Shown here piece by piece: positions 1-12,100 of a DNA stretch of 64,000 nt. Position numbers and translations under genes: made by a program. Every line of letters begins with the position of its first letter. Position 1 is the stretch's first letter. The notes below the pieces were generated by a model, which made no database searches, was not told where the DNA came from, and was given only the letters and a program-made list of their open reading frames with translations. The DNA is from Neckera pumila (Eukaryota > Streptophyta > Bryopsida > Hypnales > Neckeraceae), in contig OZ018411.1 of NCBI GenBank assembly GCA_963969595.1, positions 1,366,501-1,430,500 on the forward strand, given 5' to 3'.

Positions 1-960
1 TTGGTTTTGATTTAAATTAATAAAAGAAATCTAATAAGTTATATACCTAATCCATTTTAAAACTTGAAAAAATAAAAAATTTAATGAATAATTGCATTGC
101 AAACTAAGTGTTATAATCCAAACAACACAAAAAATATAAATGAAATACATATAATATTTTGTTAAAATGGCTTTTCAATTTCAATTAAAAGAAATTGTTT
201 ATCAATCTAACATTCATTTTGGTCAAAATTCCAATTGTATTGATATGTATTCTAATTGATATAATTATACACACCAGTATGTATTGTACTTTTTAAAATC
301 ACAAAAATTTGATTTTTCTACCAAAAATTCTCAAAAAAATCAAAATCTACAAAAAAAATCATTTAAACCAGTACAAAAATTAATAATGAAATTCAAAAAA
401 GCTAAATTTAGTTTGATAGTGGATATTTGAATGAAGGTCATTAAACCCTAGTTTCATATATCAAAAATATATTACATTGAAATTTGAATATGATTCAAAG
501 GGCTAAATTGAGCTCATTTTAAATAAAGTTTGACCATACATCAATGGACTACACTAATAATAAAATTTTGTATTATATTACCCATCCGCTAACTCAATTA
601 AATTCCCATTTTAGTTGACAATCAGTATTATTTTTAAATATATATATATATTTAATAGAAGTTGACAATTAGTATTAACATTGAATATTAATTTAATACA
701 AGTTGAACTGTCTTGATACTTATTTAGATTTTTTGGGTGAGAATTTAGTTGACAGTTAATGTTCTTATAGATGTTTAGTGTTGGTAATGTTAGCAATTTT
801 AATTACAATTAATATTACAATTTGTAAATTATAGTGTAGTTGTTTAGAGGATCACAAAATTGAGTTGAAGGCTTTTCTGGGGGCTTTTTGGTACCAGATT
901 GCACTTGAAATATATAATTTGGCTAAAAAATAATAGAAAACTCTGAAATTTTTCACCATA
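1..960. other. AT-rich intergenic DNA without a gene
   Basis: Very AT-rich sequence with short runs of A and T. No ORF here has plant-like codon use or a recognisable motif. The only open frames are short and rich in Asn, Lys and Ile, as expected by chance in this composition. I see no RNA gene. Confidence 0.6.
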
Positions 961-968
961 AAATTTTG

Positions 969-1128
969 AGTTAATAAATATCTTGGATGAAATCACCAGA
1001 TTCGGTGGATGAAAACAGAATTAACAAGTGATATGTGCTAGTGTGAAATATTCTATCCAATGTGTGGATCAATGCTGAAATTTGGATAATATTTAATTTC
1101 GCCACTTTGGCACTTCATAAAAAATGAA
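969..1128 (+). repeat. Dispersed repeat, copy 1 of a family with a second copy at 17637-17812
   Basis: Seen directly: an 'atcttggatgaaat' block, then 'gatgaaaacagaatt', 'tctatccaatgtgtggat', 'cgccactttggcacttcat' and a short A-rich tail occur in the same order and spacing at 17637-17812. A weaker fragment lies near 27610-27690. This is a decayed dispersed repeat; no coding capacity or terminal repeat is obvious, so its class is unknown. Confidence 0.6.
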
Positions 1129-1170
1129 AAAAAAGGACCTGTCTGAGTCTTTACAAAACTGACCCACATA

Positions 1171-1655
1171 AGGGTTTAGGGTTTAGGGAACACTCTGAAG
1201 TTTGTAGAAAAAAACACGTAACTAATTCTGTCGGTCCCTTCCGATTTCTGACTTCCCAAGCCTTGGCGGAATATTTGATCGTCATAAGATATACTCGCGC
1301 CTCAAATCCATCAGTTTAGTGTCGCAGAGCTTCTCCCGCAACCATTGTGATACTACCGTCACACTCCCGAGATTTTCTGTAAATGTGCTGGAAATTCCAA
1401 TTTTTGAGTTTCTCGTCTCGAAATTTGGTTTGGAGTGGAGTTAGATTGGGTGCTAGTCTTTGAGTTTTGAATTTGAAACTATGGTGGAATCTGGATGCAA
1501 TGTCTGGCCGTTCTGAAGAGAAGAAGCAGAGGGACCTCGTCGGATCCAGGGCCGATGCAAGCATGGCGATGTGGAGCAAGGTAGAAGCGAAATTAGTGCT
1601 GTGTTGGGATTTTTATGGATTAGGGTGTTGGGATTTAGGGATTAGGGTTTAGGAT
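1171..1655 (+). promoter_or_regulatory. Promoter/leader region with telo-box (AAACCCTA-type) motifs upstream of the U11/U12-59K gene
   Basis: Tandem 'gggtttagggtttaggg' at about 1171-1188 and 'ttagggattagggtttagg' at about 1635-1653 are telo-box elements. These are common in plant promoters and 5' leaders of ribosomal and RNA-processing genes. They sit 100-600 bp upstream of the start codon at 1761. The base composition rises from AT-rich to gene-like over this interval. The transcription start itself is not identified. Confidence 0.45.
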
Positions 1656-1760
1656 TTCGATGGAGCTTGTCGGAGATGGGATCAGCGATGGCGTTACGAT
1701 TGCTGTGGTCATGGTTTCGTTGGTTTGATTGACAGGAAAGGAAAATAAAGATTTGAGACC

Positions 1761-4700
1761 ATGTATAGTCCTGGAGCTCCTCCGTTGCCTCCTGGTCGAC
1801 CTCCGCAGCAGCAAGTGGTGGTTCCGGCGGAGTTTTCAGTGCAGCAACCATTGTGGCAGAATGGCTTGCAGCTGAGGAAGCATTTGCGGGAGCTTCTTGA
1901 ACACGCTGTTTTGCTCAAAGCTGTGTACGTTTCGCAAGGGATTTTTCCTTGTCTTATGCTTATGCAATTTCGTTAATCTGTCATGTAATGCTTCTACAGA
2001 TTGAAGTTTAGGGTTTCGAGTGCACATTGCGATACGCCTTTGAAAGTTATACTTGGGGTCTTGTAGTTAGATATAAGATGTTTAAAAGGAACAGCATCCA
2101 AGAAGCAGCATATCTGCACTTTCATAACATTCTTGAGTAATTTTGAGGTTGAATATCAGAGGAGCTGCCCCCATACCCTTGCAATCTTGATTCTTTTTGC
2201 ACAACATCTTCAGCTCGAGATTTGAAGCTTTGCCAATATCCACGATTGGCGAGCTTATTACTACTTTTTACTACTCCATTTGCTTATGCACTCTGCATGT
2301 TCTCTACAGTGTCTATCAGTCGATTAGACTTTGAAATAAGAGAATTTAGTATCGCGAACTGGGGAGGGTGCGCCCTTGATAATGTTATGTTATGTGCAAC
2401 CTTTCAATTTGTAGCGCTGACAGTCAAGTTGTATACTAACTTAGTGATAAGATACCCAGTCACTAACCACCTGGTTTGTGTTCCACGACTTTGCAACTTT
2501 AAAACCACGATGACATATCAATCCTCGTCTTGGCTTTCAAATGTTGGACTCAACTTTTTCTGGAAGTGCGTTAATGCCGGAGGATCATTGAATCTTGGAT
2601 ATCATGTTTCTCCCTTGAATAGCAAATGGCTCAAGGTGTGAGGAGCTGAATTCAAGATTGTATATTGTGTTGGTTGCAATTATTTTCTGTACGTCTGATT
2701 ACTGGTGCTTGAATATCTGTTGCAGAGCGGCAGAACTAGAAGCGTTCGAAAGTCTTGGGTCCACGAAAATTACATCGATAGAGGCCGTTTCCAACAGCAG
2801 CTATTCTACTGAGAAGCATGAAAGTACGTCTGAAGCTGCGGAGAATTTCAAAGATGTTCCTACTAAAGAGGATTTATCGATAGTACCGTCCCACATAACC
2901 TCTGATGGATCAGCAGCTGTCAATGAGCATTTTGGCTCATCATCTAGCAGTGTTTCCTCCCAATTGTTTAATGCAGTTCAGACGAGTGGTCGAGTTGAAG
3001 CGCAAACTGTAGAAGCAGCCTTGGAGTTGCAGAATCGTGTCACGAATTTATTGACTCCTCTTCAAGGAGCCTTGGGTGCGCCGGGGGGTTGGGAGCATGC
3101 TGCTGCAGCTGCTAGACTTCGCAGTAAACGAGATAAAATTCAACGGAATAGGAAATGGAGGAAGCGGAAGAGACAACGGATTGCTGAGGCACGTCGTAAG
3201 GTTTGTTATTACCATTTCCTCCCGTTTCTTAAGCCTCGTTTCAGAGTCCCCCGTGCTTGAAATTGTTCAATTTGACCGCACCTAGTGCATACATCTTTCT
3301 AATTCCTAAAGGCCCAAATTGGGCCTCATGTTTTTTTAGGGGAAGTTTTGAGCTGATCATATGGAAACTTTCTTTTGTTATAAACCAGTTTTTTATTTTT
3401 TTTGGAACACATGCGATGTTCTTCACTGATTCTGGTGATACAAAAGATGGCCCATCTGAAATTTATTCTTCACCGTATGATCTATTGAACCGGTCATTTT
3501 AATATGATGAATCCTCGGTCCTTTGGTCGTTAGGATACTGTTGAATGTGAGCATTTTGCTAGGTTTTGGCAGCGTTGCCTGCTTTGGGTAAAAATTGTGT
3601 TACTATAGTTTTTTGCGGGTAGTTCAAACTTCTGTATTCTTTCTTTCTGGCTAATATCCCTGGGCGAACGTGGAATTGTTGCATAGACGAGTTGTTTCTT
3701 TCTTTATGCTGTGACTTTGGTGTAAGTTTTTTGGATGGTATGTTATCCTGTTTATTTGGTTTATTCCGAGTGCTTGTTGCTTGTGTTGTGATTTATTGCA
3801 GTCTCATCGTTTTTGCAGGAGCAAGAAGGCCTTGAAGAAGCTGACCGCAAGGTCGATGAGTGGAGGGCAAGAGAAATTGCAAAGTCAATAGCTAGGAGTA
3901 AGGTGAGTGTTATCAACTTGTATTTTTGAAGGTATTGAGGATTCTTGAAGTCAAGGTGTTCTTGCTTACTTCGTTTCTTGTTCGATCCTTGACGGGAGAC
4001 GACGTCTCTGTTTTCACGCTGAGTTTATGTCCAGAATCTCACAGGGGAATTTGAACTTTAATTCTTGCCTTTCTGCGGTGCACCGTTGGGTCCATTCTGA
4101 ATTGTTTTCTTTGTGAAATTCCTGCGCAGATGGAGAAAATGAAGGAGGTAGCAGAGAAAAAGGCCAACGAGGACAGAGCAAGCCTGGAAGCCGAGGTACC
4201 GTTCATCCATGCGGATCTCCACTCGTGTCCTGTTTTAAATTGTTAGTGATGTGTCTGTTCTCTGCTCCACTCTGCGCTTTCAGCGTGTTTTTCCACTCAG
4301 AGCTGCTTAGTTGCTTTTTAAATTTCCTTGCAAGTGTCATTACATTATTTTTGTTAAGGGCCGTGTTATCCACAATCAGCTGCTGAGAACTCTTGTGATG
4401 ATCCACAGATGGAGATGGTGTTGATGGTCGAAAAGCTTCAGGAGTTACGTGCCCTTCGTATTCAGAAGCTGAAGAAACAAGGTTAGATTGCATGTCTTGG
4501 CCTGTTTGATTTCTACTTGATACTCCGGAGTAGTTGGCTTCATGGCTCTTTGGAGTACTTTCGCTGCTTTTCTTCTTTGTTTAAACCAGTTTCCAACTGC
4601 AAATTGGTTGTAGGTCGTTTCTTTCCAGACGAGGACGACAAGTTCATGGAGAGGGTGCGTGCAGCAGTTGAGGAAGAAGAGCGGCAGGCTGCTGCCGCAG

Positions 4701-5878
4701 CTGATACTAATGCAGCTGCAGTTGCCATAGCAAGTGCTGCAGAAGCTGCAAAAATGACTGGCGAAGTCATCTCTGCTCCCAAAGCAGATGGTGATGGACC
4801 GCTGGAGAATGATCCAGCACTAACAAGTGACAAGGCCTCAGATGTTGATTTGAGAAACTCTGATGCTGGTCAGAATGTAAGGAGATACTACTGAACATTG
4901 TCAGTTGTTTACGTTTTGGCTAAGTTCCTGTTTTCGATATTGTTCTCCTATACTGTTTCATGAGTACTGACTCTAAATCTTATGTTTCAGGTTGCTGAAG
5001 TATCAGTTAGGAGCAGCAGAGCACCAAGAGCTGAGGAGGAGAAAGGGACAGCAGTACAAGAAGCTTACAAACTACCAACTGAGTTTTACCACTTCTATTA
5101 CGGCAGCCAATTAGACCTGGGGACACTGATTGCGGTATGTGCAAATTAACATGTAGACCTTCATGTACTGTGGATGAGTGGCTATTACATGCGAACAAGC
5201 TGTCACATGTGCACGTTCTATTTAATCTGAAGTTCCGAAGCTAAAAAAAAGAAAGTACACTTTGGAGGCTAGTAAAAGCTTATAGTATCTTGCAAACCGT
5301 AATTATATCTTAAAAAATGTAGAGTATGATTTCTTCTTTCTATTGGCACATTTTGTTACCTTCCTTGAAACCTCATAAATGATTATTTCAACTCCCTTAG
5401 ACATGGACGAGGCCACTTTTGACCATTTGGGCACTTAGGGTAATTTGCTGAGAGATGTTTATTGTGAGATTCTTTGATATGTACATTTGCAATTGTGACT
5501 GACTGCATGTGTCAAACATTCGTAATTGTATCAGGTGAGACGAGCATGGGATGCTTATCTTATGCCTGGTGGAAGGTGAGCTCCTTCCCTCACTCCTTCT
5601 CCCTTGTTTTCAGGGCACCCAAATCAGGTCAAAGCAATGTTGCAGCGAATTTGATGGTTATCTTATTTTCAGCTGTGCTAGTTAGAGTCCTGCGATGACT
5701 ACCCTATACTGTGGACTGACGGAGGTGTTTTGTAAATTGCAGTCGAATACCCGGTCACTGGATTGAAGCACCGCCTCCAGCAGATGCGGTGTGGGCTACG
5801 TATCTGGTGCTCCCTCCAAGCAAAATGGACTCGGCAGGGAAGGCAGAGCCAAAAAAGAAAAAACGCAAGAAAAAATGA
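1761..5878 (+). CDS. U11/U12 small nuclear ribonucleoprotein 59 kDa-like protein (PDCD7 homologue), nine exons
   Basis: Role (known family): PDCD7/59K is a component of the U11/U12 di-snRNP of the minor spliceosome, so a nuclear protein acting in U12-type intron recognition. Exons inferred from frame and GT-AG sites: 1761-1924, 2726-3200, 3819-3903, 4130-4195, 4409-4481, 4614-4876, 4991-5134, 5535-5575, 5743-5878; all junction phases agree. Seen: a Pro/Gln-rich N-terminus, a Ser-rich segment, an Arg/Lys-rich helix (KRDKIQRNRKWRKRKRQR), long charged coiled coil, then 'KLQELRALRIQKLKKQGRFFP', an Ala/Glu-rich stretch, and the diagnostic C-terminus 'FYHFYYGSQLDLGTLIAVRR' / 'AWDAYLMPGG' / 'GHWIEAPPPADAVWATYLV'. 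It ends in a Lys-rich, NLS-like tail (KKKKRKKK). The C-terminus matches the human PDCD7 pattern of a WDxYL motif followed by a W...PP...WATA motif. The start is chosen as the first ATG of the Pro-rich exon; an upstream ATG-initiated frame at 1467 is out of context. No exon is broken, so the gene looks functional. Confidence 0.85.
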
Positions 5879-6490
5879 CCAAGAAAATGGATGCACTTGT
5901 TCAGGTCTTGAGTTAGTTAAAGCATGTTCTACTGTGATGGAAATTGCCGAATGTTGAGTCTGTGGTTCAATACTTGAGGATACTACTCATGGTGCAATGC
6001 TCTTAACAACTTGAGAGCAGCTTAGGTTTAGATTTTATGTAAGATATTGGAAAAGATTAGAAGGAGCAAGCCATTACGATGTATATTCAATCTCGTTTCA
6101 GTACACCCAATTTACAAAATATATCCTCTTCGGAATATATCCTCCTTTGTTTCAGAATGGAACTGAGTTAATTTTCTGAGGCATTGTGGGCCTTCTAGTT
6201 GGAAGTTAGGTTGGTCGGTATGTGATTGGTTGCAGATTGCGTGGGCTTGTGTGGATGTTTTGATGGTTATTAGAGTTATCTCCATTTTACATATGATTTC
6301 CATTATGGTGGCGTACATAACATTTAACCCGTTAGTGCTCTGATGTCCAAAATCTAGAATGAACAGAGAGATTTCAAGGACCTTTTTTACCACAAAACTT
6401 CTCATTCATTCAAACCAATGCTTGATGTTTTCAAAATCACACTTTCTATATGATGAATTTGATGAAATTGAGGTAAACTATCAATACCTT
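5879..6490. other. 3' flank of the U11/U12-59K gene, no gene seen
   Basis: Follows the stop codon at 5876-5878 and should include the 3' UTR. No convincing coding frame, tRNA or repeat boundary was seen before the TTTG microsatellite. Confidence 0.5.
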
Positions 6491-6493
6491 AAA

Positions 6494-6550
6494 TTTGTTT
6501 GTTTGTTTGTTTGTTTGTTTGTTTGTTTGTTTGTTTGTTTGTTTGTTTGT
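6494..6550 (+). repeat. (TTTG)n microsatellite, about 14 units
   Basis: Uninterrupted TTTG tetranucleotide repeat. It lies just before a GC-richer dispersed repeat at 6575-6680, and may mark the junction of that insertion. Confidence 0.95.
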
Positions 6551-6574
6551 AGCGTGCACAACTTCCTGACCGTG

Positions 6575-6680
6575 CGTCCCCCAGCCGCGTGCTTGGTACC
6601 GTCGGAAAGCTCTTGCCGAGGAGGGGTGCACTGGCTTGGTTTCGTGGCGTTTGGAGCGGTTTTAGAAAATTAGAAAATTA
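6575..6680 (+). repeat. Dispersed repeat related to 14582-14655
   Basis: The block 'ttggtaccgtcggaaagctc', 'aggaggggtgcactgg', 'gtttcgtggcgtttgga' recurs in diverged form at about 14588-14655 with the same order of words. Both look like ends of one non-autonomous element family. No target-site duplication was identified. Confidence 0.5.
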
Positions 6681-6706
6681 CTTTTACTTTGATTTTGGTG
6701 GCGTTC

Positions 6707-6785
6707 TTGGTACTGGGAGTGGAACCGGGAGTAGAACTAGGAGTAGAATCGGAAGTAGAACCAGGAGTGGAACCGGAAGTAGATG
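6707..6785 (+). repeat. Minisatellite of 12-bp units (GGAACCGGAAGT-like)
   Basis: About six imperfect 12-bp units alternating 'ggaaccgggagt', 'agaactaggagt', 'agaatcggaagt'. It sits immediately downstream of the preceding dispersed repeat. Confidence 0.85.
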
Positions 6786-7347
6786 AAAATTGGGCCAGCG
6801 GCACAGGGTCACACTAGTATATATAAAGATATAAGCAAAAATATGAAAAAATTCAAGAAACGATTTAGGTGTTGCTAAGGGGGGGCCCTTTTACCCTCTG
6901 TGAAGACATCCTCAATGCACAACTTCAATGCACTCCTTAGTAAATTGCTAACTTTTCACTAGTTTATAATTAGAATTTGAAACTTTTATCATTTGAAGCA
7001 CAGCGTGTAAAGTACTTTGAATTCTTACAAGAAAATTTAAATTTAGGTATTTGACATTGAAAATAAATCACCTTTAAAGCTAGCTAAAAGACATAATTAC
7101 AGAAGTCTTGGCAAATCATGCTTACCGATTATAAAGCTTCCACATTGAAACCCTTGATCTTACCAGAAAACTAAAAAACAAAAACTATAAGTAGAGAGTG
7201 GTTAGAAAGTGTTCACTTTTTTATTTTTGTTAGTATTGGAATTCTATCTATATTTTGATCAATCATATTTTGACAACCTTGTAAAGTATGTAGGTTTGAT
7301 GTGTTGGTACTATGTCCAAACGTCCAATCATCTTGCGTACAAGCTCA

Positions 7348-8280
7348 TTAACCCCTAAAGGACCAACATGCGTTTTTTGGCTGTATAGAAATTTTGGGCA
7401 GGTACGTGTGACTAGAGATATCCATATTTGAGGCTGAAATTTTAATAGAAGGTGGGGACAAGGAATATCTTCATGTGTACCAAGTTTCATGACATTTCAA
7501 AATACGAGTCAAAAGTTGTGACCTGATATGTTACTTTTTTTTGTAACCGGGCAGTTTGGGCAGATCAGAAAAAATCATTTTTTCCGGAATTTTTTTTTTG
7601 AAATTGGTTCTCTACATTTATATATACTTAAAAAGCTTTGAGTCACTCCATTTCAATCAATGAGTCAAAAGTTATGAGGGTTTTTGGTTTGCAGGCAGTT
7701 ATGGATTCTCTACTCTAAAAAAAACTTTGATGTTGTTTATTTAACTCAATTTTTCAATATTTTTGGAAAAAAATAAAATCCCAGGATGTAGATTGATTAT
7801 AACAACATTACAACCGTTGGGATTGGCATTTTTAAATTCCATGATTAAATTTTTAACAATTTAGTATTTTGAGTCATTTTCTACTTCTTTCTACTTACTA
7901 TTTTTTTCCTATATGTTGGACAATTCCAAATGATGTGAAATTTTTCATGCATGTAGACAACTTGTTTAGGAAACTGAATTCAAAGAAGCACCACCTTTAT
8001 CGGCATTTTTTCATTGAAAAGTGAGCTTGCAAAGTGCAGCTGCCCAATTTTTCGCAGGATTGAAAAAATGGTTTTCAAGACTTTGAATGCTTATATCTTA
8101 TGATCCACACGGTGGAATTTTCTGAAATTTTTACTACATGTTTTCAAAATATCATACTACAAGATCCTATGGTTACATGTGTCAAAAATTGTTTTTATCC
8201 AAAAATTTGGTAGTTGTATTAGAAATGGCAGTTTTGGAGCGTTTTTGGTGATTACATAGTCATGAAACTTTAGGGGTTAA
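7348..8280. mobile_element. Complete TTAA-bounded MITE (piggyBac-like ends), 933 bp
   Basis: Seen: the left end reads TTAACCCCTAAAGGACCA and the right end reads CTTTAGGGGTTAA, so the termini are inverted repeats flanked by TTAA on both sides. The interior has no transposase; it shares blocks such as 'gggcaggtacgtg', 'gatcctatggttacatgtgt' and 'agaaatggcagtttt' with copies at 24238, 35518 and 36478. Known: piggyBac-superfamily elements integrate at TTAA, duplicate it, and have CCC-starting TIRs. Inference: a non-autonomous piggyBac-like element. TA- or TTA-duplicating families (Tc1/mariner, PIF/Harbinger) are alternatives. Confidence 0.7.
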
Positions 8281-8369
8281 TCTCCATTGATCAAATTTCT
8301 CATAATACATCAAATACTCCCTAAAATAAATATTTTATTGCAGGTTGAAACTGAATGTGTATGATTGTT

Positions 8370-8537
8370 TTTAAATATAGAATGACATGACATTTTGGTT
8401 TATACTATAATATTCTAGACTATATTTTTAAATATAGAATGACATGATATTTTGGTTTACACTATAATATTCTAGATTTTATTTTTAAATATAGAATGAC
8501 ATGACATTTTGGTTTACACTGTAATATTCTAGACTCT
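8370..8537 (+). repeat. 57-bp tandem repeat, about three units
   Basis: The word 'aatgacatgayattttggttta' core starts at 8381, 8438 and 8495, giving an exact 57-bp period. Units differ by only a few substitutions, which suggests a fairly recent local expansion. AT-rich, no coding meaning seen. Confidence 0.9.
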
Positions 8538-8599
8538 AATGCACACCTATATCAAAATTTCCAGACTTTTTTAGCTAATTTTCTATTTTATCTCTAAGT

Positions 8600-9175
8600 C
8601 GCTGATAGTGAAGGTGACACTAATTTTGCTCCCGCACCCGCACTAATAGGACAATGGACAACCCAGTGACTATGCTCCTCCTATGACCAAAGGCGGATGC
8701 ATAGCCGTCCCGTCTCCTACGCCCATGCCCCCTAGCTCGGCAGTTACCGCGCAAGCTCCCGTCCGCCCGCGCGCACAATCGTAGCCCTTGAAAATTGCAA
8801 TCCGACGGCAAGAACCGATCAAGGCTGTTACATCTTCTACCGACCTGCAACCCCAGCTTAACTTTGATTCCCTTGCTGATTGCTTTGTGTTTCTGTCAAT
8901 TCCTGCTGCTGCTCCTTGAGCTTCAGTTTGCAGTGCGGGATACTTGGAATCCCCTTTCGTCCTTTGCACCAGTTCCCCGTCCGCCTCCTCTTGCAAGAAT
9001 TCAAAGCTGCGTGTCCGTGTAGTTTCTGAAATTTTCAAAATCCGTGGCTCGTAGGCTCCATTCTTGGTGATTTTGGTTTATCGTTAGGGTTTCCGTGGGT
9101 TTCGTGGAGTTTGCGAATTTGGGCTTTCTTTGCGTAGTGAGAGTGTGAGGATTGAGGATTGTGAGAGTGTGTGTG
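8600..9175 (+). promoter_or_regulatory. Probable promoter and 5' leader of the FRIGIDA-like gene
   Basis: Composition becomes GC-richer from about 8620, with C/T-rich stretches ('cttcagtttg', 'cctcctcttgc') typical of plant 5' leaders. A 'ttagggttt' telo-box-like word lies at about 9084. No clear TATA box. The start codon is at 9176, so the leader would include a few short upstream ATGs (for example the in-frame one at 9152). Confidence 0.35.
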
Positions 9176-12100
9176 ATGGCGACCGAGAATTGTGAGAATG
9201 ATGTGAGTGTGGTGAAGGAAGCGGATGCGAAGGATGTGGGGGGGAAGGAGGAGGGCCACCAGCAGCAGCAGGAGGAGGAGGAGGTGGCAGTCGTGGTAGA
9301 CCCGGTGAAGGAGTCGTTAGAAGCCGTTCCGTCTCGGAAGGAGCGCTTGCGGGCTGTAATGGCGGATTTGGAGATTCAGAGAGCGGCGATAGTGAACTGC
9401 ACGATAGAGTGGAAAGAGTTTGAGGATTATTTCAGTGAGCTGGAGGGGATTATGCAGAAGCGTCTTGAGGATCTGGTCGCGAGAGAGAAGGAGTATGAGC
9501 TCAAGTATGGTGAGATGCAGAAGGCGCTGGCGAAGAGGGAAGAGGCCGTGGCGACGCGAGAGCAGGCCATGCTGTCGAGAGTGCAAGAGCAGAAAGATCA
9601 TGCTATTGCGTCATTGTTCGAAGAGAAGCGGAAATGGCTGGAAGAGCGATCGCGCCTCGAAGCTGAGAGTGCTTTTAAAGCGCCTTTGAGTAATGGTGTC
9701 TCCGCTGAGATAGTAGCTAGTAAAGCTGAGCCTGATCGTTCTCCGGAAGCCGCGGCCATTAATACTAATGGCTCGGCTTTGAAGTCTGAGGCCATGGAAG
9801 TAGATGTTGCTAAGCTTGTTGGAAATGGAATAAAAGCTGTTGAACATGAAGGGGCTGCGAATGGGTCAGTGCCTGCTAAAAAGTCTGATAATATCACTAG
9901 CGCTCCCCCTACGATTACTCCTACTACCTCTCCTGTTAATATTACCTCCGCTCCCGCTCCTAAAGCAGTAGTAGTACCTGAAGTGCGGGTGCGCCCACAG
10001 CTGAAGGCGCTGTGCGAGGTGATGGATGGCGATGGGCTCAGGAAGTACATTGTTGACCATCGAAAGGATGTGGGAGCGCTTCGTAGTGAGCTGCCCTCTG
10101 CTCTGCAGTGTGCCATCGATCCCGCACGCATGGTGCTGGGGGCTTTGGAAGGCTATCACCTTCCGGAGCCGGCCAGTGTTGTGCAAGTGACCAACCCTGG
10201 CTCTGAGAAGGACAAGGAATCAGGGGCCTCGGCTAACCGTCGGGCCTGTATTCTGCTTCTGGAGTGTCTGGCTGTGGTTTTAGCAGACCCAGTGTTGGGA
10301 GCCGATAACTCAGTGGTGCCCACCAATGTTAAGGAGTCGGCCAAGCAGGTGGCAGACCAGTGGAAGTCCCGAATGAATCTGCAAGGCGATGCCGCGGGCA
10401 ATTCTCTTGATGCCCAGGCTTTCCTTCAGCTCTTGGCTACCTTTGGAATTGCTACGGAGTATAATGATGACGAGCTGTGCAAACTTGTCACCGCTGTTGC
10501 CAGGCGCAGGCAAACCCCTGCGCTCTGCCGGTCCCTTGGACTCTCTGCCAAGATACCAGGTTGGTGTCTCTCCTCTGCGTAGAGGCCTCTTGGGCCTCTT
10601 CATGTGTTAGCGTGCGTCATCTTTAATATGCAGCTTCCCAATGCACAAGCAATCCTTATCCCACACCTTCGCTCTGAGACAGTAGGTTATATTTTCCTGT
10701 CAATATGACTTTCTCATTTCTTGCTCGGAGACCTCCATGTAGAGGTTGCGACCCCTTCCCTTGCTACGCGTTTGTCTGATGCGTCGGGTAACTACCTGAT
10801 TTTCGTTCTTGCTCATTTGGCATTCCTACCAGACTGTGCAAATGTGTCTATGTCTTGTTAGTGTATTGTTTATTACACCAACCGCCACAAATCACATCTT
10901 TGCCCACGGTCAGGTGATGTTTTCAATGTCAGATGTGCATCCTGTTGCAGGATTTAGCAGGTAACTCTGTGCCTCTTCCGATTCTTTTTTGGTTTTCATA
11001 ATAAGGAGGTTAGTCAGTGACTTACAAATGGAAAGTCCTCGTTTGGGTTTTTGTATGGAGCATCCTTACCTTATGACTCATGCAATTTTTTTTGGAAAGC
11101 GCGTGCACAATTATTTCGTAGATCCACTTAAAGTAGAATGAGTATATGCTATCAAGGCCAGTGATGATCAGAGCTGTTCAACGCGTACTTCTTTTCTGCA
11201 GTAGATGGTAGCAAGACGTATGGATAGTGTTGAATGGTCAGGCACTTCCTTGGGTTGTAACTGTGAATGCTTTCGTTTGCGTGTGGTTGATCATTGTGAA
11301 CAAAGGGGGTACCTAGGTACCGGTAGGCATACTTGATTACTGATTCTCCATATTTTTAGACTAACCCCATAATGAGAAATCCTATCCATTGGTGGGATTT
11401 GGAAGTAGATCTGTTAAAGTCGTACTTATCATCTGCAGTACTTTATCATTGTATGTTTTTATCACAGATGTCGTGGACAGGCTGGCCAAAGAGGGGAAGC
11501 AAATTGAGGCTCTCTCATTTGCGCATTCTTTCGGAATAATGGATCGAGTTCAGCCGATTCCCTTGTTGAAATCTTATCTAAAGGAGGCCCGAAGAACTGC
11601 ACAATCAATTTTAAGGACTGGAAACAGCTCAGCAGCTGCTCAGGTACTGCACAGACTGCCCTGCAGATTGAATTTACCCTAATGAAACTGTTTCTGTGAA
11701 TGGAGTACTGTGTTATTTTATTCTATTTTAAGCATCTCACATGGAGATGCTTTGATTCAGGCGTCCAAATTTTGCAAGGGTTTGTTTAGGGTCTGCGTGT
11801 ATTAGGATTCCGGTTATAGATGCAGAACAACAGTCACGCATGCCTAGTAAATTTGTACAGTATCTCAGAATCGGAAGGGTGTGCTAGCTCATAAATGCCT
11901 CTTAACTCTCCATGCATTTGACCTCAATTTTTAGGTGTTCGTTTTCAGTCCTGAATGTATGACGTTACTGTGGAATTACGCAACGGTTTCGAACTCCAGA
12001 GTTTGAGTTGAAGACATGACATTAGTTTTTTGCACTGAGAGGCCTTTGTTAGGTCTGTCTGCTTGTGGTGATTTTCTGAGTTGGCGTGAGATCTATCATA

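Noticed and set aside
1761..5878. U12-type introns within the gene for the U11/U12 protein
   Set aside because: All eight introns have ordinary GT-AG U2-type donors (GTACGT, GTGAGT, GTATGT and similar); none starts ATATCCTT or GTATCCTT.
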